Below are positions 10,722-21,598 of a stretch of 64,000 bases of DNA, one piece after another (the stretch's first letter is position 1; every line of letters starts with the position of its first letter). This stretch comes from Apostichopus japonicus (lineage: Eukaryota; Echinodermata; Holothuroidea; Aspidochirotida; Stichopodidae): contig NC_092576.1 in NCBI RefSeq assembly GCF_037975245.1, forward strand, positions 30,544,611 to 30,608,610, read 5' to 3'. Position numbers and translations under genes: made by a program. Below the pieces are notes generated by a model. That model was not told the origin of the DNA, ran no database searches, and saw only the letters and a list, made by a program, of their open reading frames with translations.

Positions 10722-10838
10722 GTGCTTTTTACGTGACTCGCCATGCGGGATACATAACGTCACGACCGAACCATCAGTCTGGCAAACGAAACTCGGGTCA
10801 AGCGAGTCCTAAAACAATATAAAAACCACAAAAAGGCG
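10722..10838 (-). mobile_element. LINE-B 3' end, minus strand, internally deleted
   Basis: It starts GTGCTTTTTACGTGACTCGCC, then ATGCGGGATACATAACGTCACG and AAACTCGGGTCAAGCGAG, matching the reverse complement of the LINE-B end at 54797-54900. After AAAACCACAAAAAGG it jumps, so some 3' UTR is missing. Confidence 0.7.
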
Positions 10839-10884
10839 TGTATGTTCATGCACATTGCTTCACACGGCGAATAAACGATATCAC

Positions 10885-11272
10885 CCTGTGAACCGCATCA
10901 TTTTTGTTTGCTCTATTGTAAAAAACCATGTTTGGCGGAATAGATGTAATTTGGTTTTTAGGGGGAAATTTGCCAGTTGGCAGACAGTCCTGGAGGCGGT
11001 GAAGTCTGACATTCGCCTTCATATTGAAGGCGATTTTCGCCGTTTATCTGGGGCTGCCTTTTTGGACGCTGGTGTGCTGGGGAGGGGTTTTTCGTTTCGC
11101 TGCGTGCGGGTCGATCTACTGTACGTTTTTGAATGTTTGAGTGGGGGGGGGGGGGTTGGGCGTTTTGTCTCTGCAGGTCGGCGGGCGTATGTTTTATTTT
11201 TGGCTCGCTAGACCTTAGTTTCGTTTGGCCGTGACGTTTTGTATCCCGCATGGCGGGTCACGTAAAAAGCAC
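10885..11272 (+). mobile_element. LINE-B: ORF2 C-terminus plus 3' UTR
   Basis: The open frame from about 10855 reads RIIFVCSIVKNHVWRNRC, LVFRGKFASW, AVKSDIRLHIEGDFRRLSG and ends near 11210. The same sequence, with more ORF2 upstream, occurs inverted at 54795-55790. It is a paralogue of the LINE-A ORF2 end (RHIWNSRC, VQSDIRLHMEADHARL), so the two families share ancestry. A 13-base G run at 11143-11155 lies in the 3' region. The element ends at 11272 in CACGTAAAAAGCAC without poly-A. It is 5'-truncated. Confidence 0.82.
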
Positions 11273-11274
11273 CT

Positions 11275-13200
11275 CCTTTTCCTCCCCTCCAAACTCGTTC
11301 CACCTCTCCAAAACTTCCTCCAGGTCTATGAGTATATTGCCCGGCTCGCCGGCAATCATCATCATCATCATCAGTGTCATATCCCCCTCAGAGTAACTGT
11401 GGTCTGGAATCAGTTGATCTCTTTTATTACAACTGTTCTGGTTTATGTAATTCACTCTACCATGTAATTTGTACTTTCTCTCTCTGAGTTGTGCTCTCCT
11501 CCTTCGGTAGGCTCTGCATCTCTTACGTAATTTATCGTAGTGTTGTTTTCTCTGCATCTGTCTGGATACGTTGACTATTTGTGCTCAACTAAAACCCGGC
11601 AGCTTCTATCTTCCTGGCTATTGACTCACCAGGCCCATTATTTGTGGGATCAGTGCCATACACGACTGTTGCGTGCCAATGTGGTGCTATCTTTTAGATT
11701 AGTCACCTTGAAAGCATCGACTGCCTCTGCTTTTTGCGTGGAAGTCTCACAGGGGTGGACCATTATCGATTGTAGCAGGTGCCTTGTTTTCAGTATTTTG
11801 ATACGATTTGTGTTGTCACTGTGTGAGATTACCATAGAACCCTTTGCAGCATTTGGCATAAATGGAAATTTGTAGTACCTGCCCCTCTTACATGATCTCC
11901 ACTGTAGCATTGCAACTTTGCAGTGGTTTTATATCAGCACTTTCCTGCAAGCAGTCACCTCCGCCTGTATATGACAGGTTAAGTCCTGAGCATGCGCCTT
12001 TGTATCAAGCGTTTCTTAGGCAAAGTCTTCGCAGGAAACATGTCAGGGGACACTTCTGCTCCAGCCAGTGCTTTGCACAGAGATCTGTTTAGGTGTACCT
12101 GGTCTAAAAGGCTTTGTGTTTCAGACTGAATAGCTGCAAACATGATACTACTGGACCCTGCATTAGCTTGCAGGAGCAAATAGGGTATTACTTCTGGGAT
12201 TACACATAGGGTTATTGTACTGCCGATCATATTCTGCATATTCCCCCATGTTGATGTCAAAGTTGCAAAACCAGGTTGATAGACCTAAAAAGGTAAATTG
12301 CTTAGAATAATAGGGCTTTAACGTCAATAATAATGTTTTTGACCATCTACGACACGGTAAACGTTTCGTGCACCTAGTATATGCGTTTGGGTATTGTTCC
12401 TGTATACAATTGAAATAGAGGGGACAAGCCTCGCACCCGTGACCTGACTGCCCACATTGCGATAGTAGCCCTATTTCTTCCTCCAGTACCCTTATTTCTG
12501 GTCCATAAATTTCTTCAAAGATGTATACTTGGTTGTGGTTCACGCATTCTTCTTTCTCCACCAGAACATCATACAAATTGTAGTAAGTGTCATTCGATAT
12601 ACCTGATGTATCAAACACCCTACGAAACTCCTAGGGAATGTTGATATTGAACTTAACAGATAATTACGTCCTCGACACTACCCCCCCCCCCCCCACTCTG
12701 ACAAACAAAACTCAAGTCAAGCGAGCCAAAAAAGTAAATACGCCCACCGACCTGCACAGAGAAGCCCCAAACACCCACTGAAACAATCCAAAAACCACAC
12801 AACGACGACAAGCACGCAGCGAAACGAAAAAACCCTCCCCAGCACACCAGCATCTTTGTTGAGTCTTCTAGTGCAAGCACAACACATGAAGAACGGTCAG
12901 TCTGCTGAGATTCCCTGGTTTGCAAAAGTATTTCGTACCCAACCCCCAACACCTGATGAATTCTTCAATATGTTTTGTCCTACTCTTTCTCTTTGTTATA
13001 ATTACTCTCTGCGGCTTTCACGAAGTAGGCTCGCCTGTCTTCCTCGTGTCGTCTCTACCCGTGTTACCCGTCTTTACCCGTTACTGAGACCCATTACTGA
13101 GACATAATGTCATAAGTCATCAGTCTTGGCTGAAACAGGATAGCAGCAACACTTGTTTACATACGGTAACAGAGAACAAAAATCGTGCTTGTCGTCCCAA
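11275..13200 (-). mobile_element. Composite element, copy A (decayed)
   Basis: The minus strand aligns piecewise with copy C (58.8-64 kb). From its 5' side: a polymerase-B remnant at about 13085-13165 matching 63830-63910; the Ulp1-like Cys region at 12850-12960, read as QQTDRSSCVVLAL where the family has C-G-V; an interrupting LINE-B piece (12681-12846); a Cys-rich segment at 12250-12618; and the 'STQKAEAVD' protein at 11500-12090. About 660 bp of polymerase present in C is missing here. The C-terminal frame continues to about 11280 (RRRRAQLRERKYKLHGRV), further than in copies B and C. The copy is non-functional. Confidence 0.65.
12681..12846 (-). mobile_element. LINE-B 3' UTR fragment inside copy A
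   Basis: A 14-base C run is followed by CACTCTGACAAACAAAACTC, AAGTCAAGCGAGCC and ACACAACGACGACAAGCACGC up to CCCCAGCACACCAG, all matching the LINE-B region at 54880-55040. The extreme 3' tail is absent. It interrupts the Ulp1-like coding region of the composite element. Confidence 0.65.
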
Positions 13201-13210
13201 ATGTCTCAAT

Positions 13211-13352
13211 TGTTCTCGGCCCTCTGATCATGTGTAGTATCTGTTCCCTTTCGAGGGGAATGGTTTCACTGTTCCGATGCAATGGGACGGGCTGAGAGCG
13301 GATCAGTTGTTGTTCGGTTTCGTGCCCCCAGGTCCTTTCCTGGCCGAGTTTT
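13211..13352 (+). ncRNA. U2 snRNA-headed dispersed repeat, diverged single copy
   Basis: TTCTCGGCC then GATCATGTGTAGTATCTGTTC matches the 5' end of U2 snRNA, with a deletion of the GGCTAA segment. The rest, with GATGCAATGGGACGGGCTGAG, AGCGGATCAGTTGTTGTTCGG and a CCAGGTCCTTTCCTGG hairpin, is not U2 but matches the body of the dimeric element at 61431-61773. It is therefore a second member of one family rather than a U2 gene. No target duplication is evident here. Confidence 0.7.
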
Positions 13353-15030
13353 CCTTTTCAACCTGGTTTCACTCAAACTTACTTCCCTTCTTGTAATGTA
13401 TACATTGGCTTTCTTTCTTAGCATATTTGTTATGGTTGCTGCAAGGGATCATTTACGTATTGCAACGCAAAGCAACAATGAATATACCTCAGTGCTCTGA
13501 AGCATACAGAAGGCGACCAGTTTAACGGGTGCTAAAGTACACTGCATTCTCTTAATTTATTAACTAAAACGTCCTTACTAGAAATCGCTGAGTTTGTGAA
13601 TAACACTGCCAGTGCTCTAGAAATTGAGAGCATGAACTTTGGTTTTCGGAGGCCATATTGGAAGCATGGTGTTTTAATTCCTCATAAACCCAGTCCAGAA
13701 AATCCCTACCAGCTTTTCCATAATGGTCCTAGAATTTTTGTACTATTTTAATAAGTCGGGATTTCAGCACACTTGTGGCAAAACTTGCGTAAATAGACTC
13801 CTCGGTCTTGCCTGACCCACCTGTTTAATGTGTTCACCGCCTTCAGTTGAGAGAAAGCAAAAGTTTTGTGACTTACCAACAGTAATGTCGATTAGTTACA
13901 TCATGTATGTAGTTAATTCATTATCTTACGATGAAACGATTCAAGATACGTTTTTCTACAGACACATACCTTCAAGAGTAATAATTTTCATCTAAAGATG
14001 TTTCAAGTGACCCTCGTTTTGCAATGGGAACCGGATCGGATTCTCTCAAGAGCAAAGTAACTTTTAATATGCAATTCCTAAGCGCATTCTCAACTTTCAA
14101 TTCTGTTTCTGAAGAACTAAACCCAAGTCAGAAGATACACCTTCCATTAAAGGTCCATAACAGTAACCTTCATAACAGTGTAAAAGTAGAGCATGAACAT
14201 CAATTTCATCTTTAAGTGTCCCATCTGGATTGCAATCGATTGTATGACCTTTAACAACACAGTGCTCTTTCACACTTTGTTTCAATCTTACTTCATCGCT
14301 CTTTCAATGTTTTTATTGAGACCAAACCGTAAACCAGTACGTGTTCTTTATCATCAGTTGAAAACATGTTCACACAATTTGTTTTCTTTGTTTGAGGAAA
14401 ATTCTCCTTTCCATGAACAGCATCAACAAACATTGAACCCCCTGTCGTTTAAGACCAATCAATAGTGTTCTAATCCTTTTGATTTTTACATCAAGCAAAC
14501 TATACAAATATTCATGTCAACATAAAGCCTGTTACCATCTATCTCTGTGAACTGAAAGCGATTCCCACTTACTACTATTGTTTCTAGAGGCAGCCTTACG
14601 GAGAATTTCTTCACAAACATTAGACTTTGATAGTAAACAAAAACCTTAAGAGAAATAAAACCTTAATAGAAATGAAAGTTATAAACTTAATGTCTATAAT
14701 TTCTGTTGTACAGTCAAGCCCATGATATTCTACACTCTTAAGCAGCCTACAGGGTTAAGACTGTCTAACATAATCATAAAGTTTAATAATCGAGTACCAA
14801 CAAACAACTTTCCATTCTGAATTACAACAAAATCACAAAACTGAGATGAACATACTAAACATATTTATTGCTCGATTTTGCAGTAATTATACATTTGCTG
14901 CTATAAACATTTGTAAAAGTGAATGTATTAAAGCTGAAACAATGATATAATCATTTTGCTTCTAGGCATCCTTGCACAAGGTACAATTTTTCAAAATGGA
15001 CATTTTTTGACCATGATATATGAATAACCA
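13353..15030. other. No gene recognised
   Basis: Only short frames occur. A minus-strand frame at 14097-14285 (GHTIDCNPDGTLKDEIDVHA) looks protein-like, but I know no family for it. The 17 bp string shared with 1280 lies at about 14022. Confidence 0.4.
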
Positions 15031-15039
15031 GAACGACAA

Positions 15040-15845
15040 TTGCTTATCAATTAATGCCCTAATTCCAAGGCAGTTGATGGATGCCTCACTCCATCACTGT
15101 CAACAGTTGATACTTTGCCAGCACACTGAAAGACTGCAGCTACGACATTTTCGTAGCTGCTGGGTTTCCACAAGTCCGACATCTGTCTGCATCTGTCTCA
15201 TTGATCAGTCTAAAGTTGATGATTAGCCGTGCCACCTCCCTCAACTTTTGTGACACATATTGTCTCCGCTTTTGGTTGTCCATGCCAGAGCACCATCTTG
15301 CCATATTGTCTCCTAGGAGCAGGAGCAGAATATCATGCTTTATGAGCATTTTCACTTCATCTTGATACATTTTCGCTATAATTTTATTGACTTCTGTAAA
15401 TGAGGAAGCAGTGGTCTTATTTAAGATGTCCGCCTGTATGCGGACATCACTACTTCTAATTTGTGCAGCCTCTTGGTTTGATCCGACACAAATAGGGCTG
15501 CATGCCGTCTCAAATCCTCGGTCATATATTAACCCAAACATGTTTGGCATGGAGAGTACATTCTGTAGGATTTTTCTCCTTTCGGTCGTTGTACCAGGAT
15601 GAGTTCCCCTTCTTCCTGTTCAACATAAATCTGTTGTGGGAGAAATTCCCCTTGTTCAGGATCAGCTTCATGTCTTCTATTCTTTGTTTTGACTTCTTAT
15701 TCTGAGACAGAATCCTAGCGACATCTATCTCTCATCTGCATGGCTCCTTAGAAGGTGGAGACTTATTTTGGTATGTAACTTGTCACAGTACAAACAAGCA
15801 TTCTTTCTTGGCCCACTACCAGAATTCCTTACATAGATGCCTTCT
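15040..15845 (-). pseudogene. Repeat-associated C2H2 zinc-finger protein, copy 1
   Basis: The minus strand reads, in order: a finger-like CLYCDKLHTKISLHL near 15800; a helix with VARILSQNKKSKQRIEDMKL near 15700; a GNFSHNRFMLNRKKGN segment near 15650; DILLLLLGDNMARWCSG near 15290; and QKLREVARLIINFRLI near 15220. This order (finger, R..L...GNF.HN, D.L...G, KLRE.ARLL) is that of a large uncharacterised protein family repeated in fish and marine invertebrate genomes. Frame changes occur near 15715, 15550 and 15180, so it is broken. Function is unknown. Confidence 0.55.
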
Positions 15846-15943
15846 TCCCTTTCATCTGAAGTAACGAAGGAGAGAGCAAAGTGAAAGCTTTCAATTATCA
15901 AATATTATGACAACCACACATCTTTTTGCATTAAATGTTTCTA

Positions 15944-16444
15944 TTATGCAGTGCTGTATTGTAGCCAGTAGTCCAGTAGATCCATGTCATTCTTCTGGCA
16001 TCCATTGTCAGTAGTGAGGGATCCTCTGTTATTGTTGCAGTCTTTGACCCTATTGTTCTTGTGTGTAGTCATCAATTTAACAACTGAGACTTGAATGTAA
16101 ATGCAATTGTCATTCAAGTCAAGGTTGTAAAATATCAGTGATATAGCATATTGATGAATTCCATCACAAGGGGGAACTTCATTCCACCTAAAGTAAAAGG
16201 TATTGGAACAAACAGGCATACACATGGTCACTTTACAATGCTTAATTAATTGAGGGGTTCCCCTTGCTAGGTAAATTGGGTTGTTTGTAACGGTGAATAC
16301 TTTCCCCATGTAGTTGTTTTCCAAATTGGCTGTAAAAATTGCTAACAGTGTGTACAAATTATAGAAGTTAAAACTCTCAAAAGAAGTCCAAAAACCGACT
16401 TCACAGTATGTAATCAACAGTTCATGAGCAAGCTGTATTGCCAT
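15944..16444 (-). CDS. Unrecognised 166-codon open frame
   Basis: An uninterrupted frame starting MAIQLAHELLITYCEVGFW and ending LDYWLQYSTA. For AT-rich DNA 166 codons is long, and the composition (several Cys, aromatic and Asn residues) is protein-like. I recognise no domain. It has no clear signal peptide. It lies just upstream, on the same strand, of the broken zinc-finger copy 1, so it could be an exon of that repeated gene or an independent relic. Confidence 0.3.
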   Translation of the reverse strand: MAIQLAHELLITYCEVGFWTSFESFNFYNLYTLLAIFTANLENNYMGKVFTVTNNPIYLARGTPQLIKHCKVTMCMPVCSNTFYFRWNEVPPCDGIHQYAISLIFYNLDLNDNCIYIQVSVVKLMTTHKNNRVKDCNNNRGSLTTDNGCQKNDMDLLDYWLQYSTA

Positions 16445-17479
16445 TCCAAATCAGCCGTGTAATGTATAACATGTAGCAGTTGGTGACAGGGAGATCATTG
16501 TTAATCTGAACCCGACCCCCCCCCCCCCGCACAGTATCAAATAAACTATCATCAACAATGAAACAGCAACTTCAAGGAATTATACTAATGCTCACCTCGA
16601 TGGTCACTCTTCTCCGTCGATTCTTCGGAGTCATCCGAATGTACATATTTAGCTGAGTGCTGAAAGAGATCAGTAAGAGGATTTGTATTTCAAACCAAGA
16701 TTCCACATTTGAACTTTTTTAATATCAAATATCACCGTTATGTACCTAGCTCTTCACAGGCATGAAGTGATTAGAGAGTGTGTAACAAGTAAGATGATTT
16801 GCTTCCAAATTATGTACATTCTTAGTGTGCAGAAAATGCACTCAATACTGATTAAAATGGGAATGAAACTGACATTCAGAAGTAGCTTGTATGTATACAG
16901 TTGACTTTACAATAGATCAGCTTATTTCCGTTTATAAACATATTTCAGGAATTTGTGGGTTAGTACTATTTGCACACTTTTAAGGTAACAAGGCCAAGTT
17001 TCACTTATTAACCTCCCGTCTGTTATCCCTTTAAGTTATAAACATACCTTCCTTGATTTCTTCCTTGGTGAAAGTCTCATTTTGGCCTGTAGAAATAAGA
17101 TGTATTAATAATATTGAATCATTGAGAATTGCAAATTCAGAAACTTCTCTCATTGCTGATGACTAATTTGAGCTTTGTTTCCACCATTCATTCTTTGAAA
17201 ATTCCAATAGAAAAAAACACAAATGCACGTGAAAAAGAAATGGGAGGGGGACTATATCAATTACGCTCCTCCACAGTGACAAGATCTTTTAGGACAGTTA
17301 TTGACTTATGCCAATTGATTCGTCCATAAACGCGGGGATTTTGGCCAATTCTTCCACTTTACTGTACCTTCGTTTGGCGAGGGTGGTACGTGCTGGTGAG
17401 TACACCCTGTCCGAACCGTCATCTGTCATTAGTTCAGCTTAGTCATTAGCCTCCTTCTCTCTCTTTTCTTTGGGTTCTT

Positions 17480-17790
17480 TAATTGCAAAGGCCTTCACTG
17501 TTCGCTAATTTTTGAAGGTCCTGCCCTAATTTCAAGGCAGTTGTAGGATGTCTCACTCCATCGCTGTCAACAGTTGACACTTTTCCAGCACACTGGAAGA
17601 CTGCAGCAACGATATTTTCGTAACTGGTGGGTTTTAACAAGTCCGATATAACCGCATCTGTGTTCGTGATAAGTCTAAAGGTGGTAATCAGCCGTGCCAC
17701 CTCCCTCAACTTTTGTGACATATAGTGTCTCCGCGTTTGGCTATCCATGCCATAGCACCTCTTCTAGCTGCAGGAGCAGATTATCGTGCT
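17480..17790 (-). pseudogene. Repeat-associated C2H2 zinc-finger protein, copy 2 (C-terminal part)
   Basis: A second copy of the segment at 15040-15300: QKLREVARLITTFRLITN, then LLKPTSYENIVAAVFQC and HPTTALKLGQDLQKLAN. The latter blocks correspond to the family's P-x-x-(F/Y)-x-x-(V/I)-V-x-A-V and S-L-A-L-K-L-G-H-S-L motifs. It is open for 89 codons, while copy 1 is frameshifted at the same place. About 2.4 kb separates the copies, in the same orientation. Confidence 0.55.
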
Positions 17791-17799
17791 TTTATAAGC

Positions 17800-19790
17800 A
17801 ATGTCACGTCATCTCGGTACATTTTAGTTATGATTTTTTATTTAATATTATAAAATCAATACAGTACATGATCGTTTAAATGTCAAAAGTTGTGAACGTT
17901 GATCGATGTCAAGCAACTTAATATATTAAGAACCCATCAACTAAAACAAAACTCAGGTGTTTGCTGCAATGCCCTCAAGAAATAATTTACAGTGGTACGG
18001 CAAATATGCCAATATGCCACAGAGTCGGATCCATAGCCCTCTCGTTTATTACGACTAACGGTAGGTTGTAACATTTAGAACAGGCCTCGAAATCTGGCCT
18101 ATATTTTCGATGATGCAATTTGCCGTTCACTTTGATTGGCCGAAGCTTACATTTTCTAATTGAACTTCAATGGAGTAACGAACAAGGATGTTGAACATCA
18201 AGTTCGTAACATGTTTATTTCCTAATAAACGGAATAAAAGTGAACATAAGTACAAAATAATTATCGGAATGTAAGAAATAGGTAATTAAAATTTACATTT
18301 CGGTAAAGATTGAATATGGATGATTTTTCTGAGAAGCTTTATTAAGATGAATATTTTGAGTAACAATTTTAAGTATAATGTGCCACTTGTTAACGTGAAA
18401 ACTGGCTCCCAGTCCTAAAACCAAAAGACCGTCAGCCAAAAGTGGAATGAACTGGCTCCCGGCCCTTGGCCTGTTAATGTAAGGCTTGCATGACCTGATG
18501 TCATTTTGTTATTGCCAGGAATTAATATCATTCTCTGATAACCTCAAGGAGCATTCTTTTAATAATGTAAATATTAAAGCAAAACCGTGTATCTGTTTTA
18601 ATCATTCAGGAGAGTTGAAGCTGCGAGCAGGGCTGGCCGAACAGTGGAGAAAAAAGCTCCAACTTGAATGTCAACTTTGACACTTGCAAATCGACCAGTG
18701 TTTTCTGGGTCGGCTATTAGTGGCTGAAAATTAAATTGAACACAAGCTTAACAATTTAGATACTACTATGGTAATGCGGGTATGGTAAAGCAAGGTTTGG
18801 ATATGGAACATGTTTGTTCAGAAGAGGATGACAACAGTGACGAATAACTAGAACAAACGTCAATTGTGTCAAAGTATCAAGTTGAGCATCTTTAGGTAAT
18901 TTGAAATGTTGTTTCTAGTAATTCTACTAACTTGTATTTTGCTGACATTCTTTGTGCTGGTGGTGGTACTGGTTGTAAAGTAGATTTGTGTGGCAAAGTT
19001 GGTTCTGTCTGCAAATCTGGTGGCGTCAGTGGGAGTGGGCATTGCAGTGGAGATGGAGGAAGACGATCTTTATCATTAACACTTGAACTCGGAGGGTAAC
19101 ACTCAACAACAATGTTTTATCTGCTAAGCGTCCTTCGCAGTGATTTTTTGCTGGCACCTTGACTCTGAAACTTGTTCATCAATACCATCAGTGAAGAGAT
19201 GTGGTACTTTATACCATCTGGTTTTTGCTCTGCATCAGATATAGAGAAAAGCATGTAACATTAGCATACTATCTGATAATTGGGGTTGAAACCGAAAACA
19301 AGAAACACAAAAGAAACAGAATATGTTGATTAACACATACCCTTCTCAATCAGCTGTAGCTGCAGCTCCAAGACTTTTCAGCTTCAACTTGATACTCCAA
19401 CCTCGTAATCTTTTCAGATTTGGTCTCCAGTTCTGGTAGTTCTTCTCTGCTTTCAGCAAGCACCAAGGATATGGAATCCAGTTGGCTGGGTGTAACAATT
19501 TTGGAATATATGTTTGCCCAACCATTGTTTTTTATGCAAAATTAGCATGTATTATATTGAGTTACAGAATGTTTTTAGAGACAGAACACAACGTGTAAAA
19601 GACTGAGAAAGAGATAAAGAGATGAGCAACGAAAAATATAAAGAGAACAAGCAAATATCCTTTTTGAGTTTCATTTTCACTATGTCTGGTGAACGTAAAA
19701 TGTTAGCAGGGTTTCAAACTTTTTGTTGCTTGAATTGAAAGAATTTGACGATAATTTTTGAATTTCTTCCTGGACTTTTTCTTCCTGAAT
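17800..19790. other. No gene recognised
   Basis: AT-rich, with short frames only. Two similar strings (ACTGGCTCCCAGTCCT and ACTGGCTCCCGGCCCT) lie at about 18403 and 18450. No RNA gene was seen. Confidence 0.4.
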
Positions 19791-19799
19791 TTTATCCAT

Positions 19800-21010
19800 G
19801 GAAAACTGGACCTTTAAAGCTTGCGCTTGCTTCAATCACAATAATTTTTGATATGACTTGGTACTTCTGGAAACTTGTGGGAGATATGACACAATGTGAG
19901 GTTATATTGAGTCAAATGGGGTACACGTTGGATCTGAAAAGTACAACTAATCTTTTGAAGATTCAGTCTTACTTACCAAAACATATGCAAGGAAAATGGG
20001 TGTCAAAGGCACATGAAATCTTACAATATAATGAACGAACATTTAAAGATATGTTAACATTTATCGAATCACAGGCTGAAGTGGCAAGCACTATGTGCGG
20101 TAGAAATTTGGAAGGCGATAAGACTAAGCCAGAAGTAAGAAGAAACACATATAATGGTACGTCCAAGACAGAAAAGTTGAAAACAGTACCCTTTAACAAT
20201 AGGGAGGGGAGGATAAATGCCCTTTTTGTAACGAGTCGCATAAGTTGTGGAATTGCACAATTTTCAAGGGTCTTAAGTGTAGATAACGTTGGCATGTATG
20301 TACACAAAAAGACTTTGTTTTAGGTGTTTAGGAAACCACATGGCAAAGTATTGTAGGAGACAAAAGAAATGTAACTTACAGTTGCATAAACAGAAAATTG
20401 TAAGAAATGAAAATCTGTCCATAAATTCTACAAGTCTTGGGTCCTCCACGGAAGGGGAGCGATCCCAATTATGACAATTCTCGAGTAGCCTCTGCTGATC
20501 CTAGGAGGTCTTTTAGAGAGACTAGTAACTACATGGTTCAAGGAACAAATGTTTCTTTTAGAACAGTTCCTGTTGTAGCGAGGATAGGAGACAAAATGTT
20601 AAACATTAATGTGCTCTTACATGATGGAGTTACAAAACTGACATAAATAGTGATGTATGTAATGAATTAATCTAAGATTAAGTGGACCAACTGAGGAAGT
20701 AATTGTAGAGACCCTTAACGGAAAGACAAGCAAGTTCAAAACAGAGAATATTAGTTTCGATATAGCTCCCTTAAATTCGACAAATGGCTTTAGGGTGAAT
20801 GCATTAGTGACAAATAATTTGAATAGGTTTAAGTCAGGGAAACATTTAAAGGATTTTAAAAATAGGGATCGTATTGATATGTTGATAGGGAACGATAACA
20901 TTGACTTGCATCTGGTCATAGAAGAGAGGTGGGGAAACCTTGGGGAGTCCATTGCCAGGCTCACACCTCTTGGTTGGACTTGTGTAGGGTCGAACAACAA
21001 AATCAGGTAG
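19800..21010 (+). pseudogene. BEL/Pao retrotransposon gag-protease remnant
   Basis: The region 19860-20100 (MTQCEVILSQMGYTLDLKS, KIQSYLPKHMQGKW, FKDMLTFIESQAEVAS) matches the gag-like domain of BEL/Pao elements. Two CCHC knuckles follow: CPFCNESHKLWNC-type near 20218 and CFRCLGNHMAKYC near 20310. Then comes the Pao aspartic-protease region: FRTVPVVARIGDKML and NVLLHDG near 20555-20630, where D-D-G is usual and one Asp has become His. Finally DMLIGNDNIDLHLVIEE and ARLTPLGWTCVG are at 20878-20990. Frameshifts near 20220, 20340, 20470 and 20650. Reverse transcriptase and integrase are absent. Confidence 0.85.
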
Positions 21011-21598
21011 ATTTAGTAGAGATGAAGCATTCTTGGTACACACTTATCATTCTTCTAACAACACATATGATAGTACAGATTGTTTGATCAGAAAATTCGG
21101 GAAAATGGAAAAGGTTTAAACCACTTTAAATTAAAACACCAAGGAAGAAAAGGTGGCAAATTAAATTGTAAGCAATTCAATGATGAAAAATATTGAATCT
21201 GGTAGATATATAGTTAAGCTTCCGTTGAATGTAAATGTGGGAATATTTCTCTATAACCTAAAGCAGCATTTTGCGTTTGGTCGCCGTTTTCTTTTTTTGC
21301 CATGTCCATTGGTTTTTTTTTCTCACATATATCAATCACAAGACTGCAAACTAAGATATTAGCCTAGTTTTTCCCTACCAGCAACGCCAATTGGCGAGTA
21401 ATAAAGGATATTTAAAGATACTGAGAAGAGCGTCCACGGCAACAAATTCCACATACAAAATTAATCGTATGCTGTTACCCCAAACCCACTTATTCAACCA
21501 ATCAGAGACGAGGTTAGGTTATGAGCCGTTGCTAAAAATAGATTCAAGACTTTGAGATGGATTCAGATAGATTGAAGCCAGTTGTAGTTTGCTTTCGT
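21011..21598. other. No gene recognised
   Basis: Non-coding sequence between the BEL/Pao remnant and the LINE-A 5' end. No motif stands out. Confidence 0.4.

Noticed and set aside
11360-11372. CATCATCATCATCATCAT as a meaningful microsatellite in a coding frame (poly-Met on the minus strand)
   Set aside because: A short simple repeat inside a decayed element; no evidence of function.
12163-12618. EKEECVNH as proof of a Mutator-like transposase
   Set aside because: The short match is suggestive, but neighbouring residues do not fit that domain, so I did not name it.
15940-16450. Merging the 166-codon frame with the zinc-finger pseudogene as one gene
   Set aside because: No splice sites linking them could be shown and the frame has no motif of that family, so it is listed separately.
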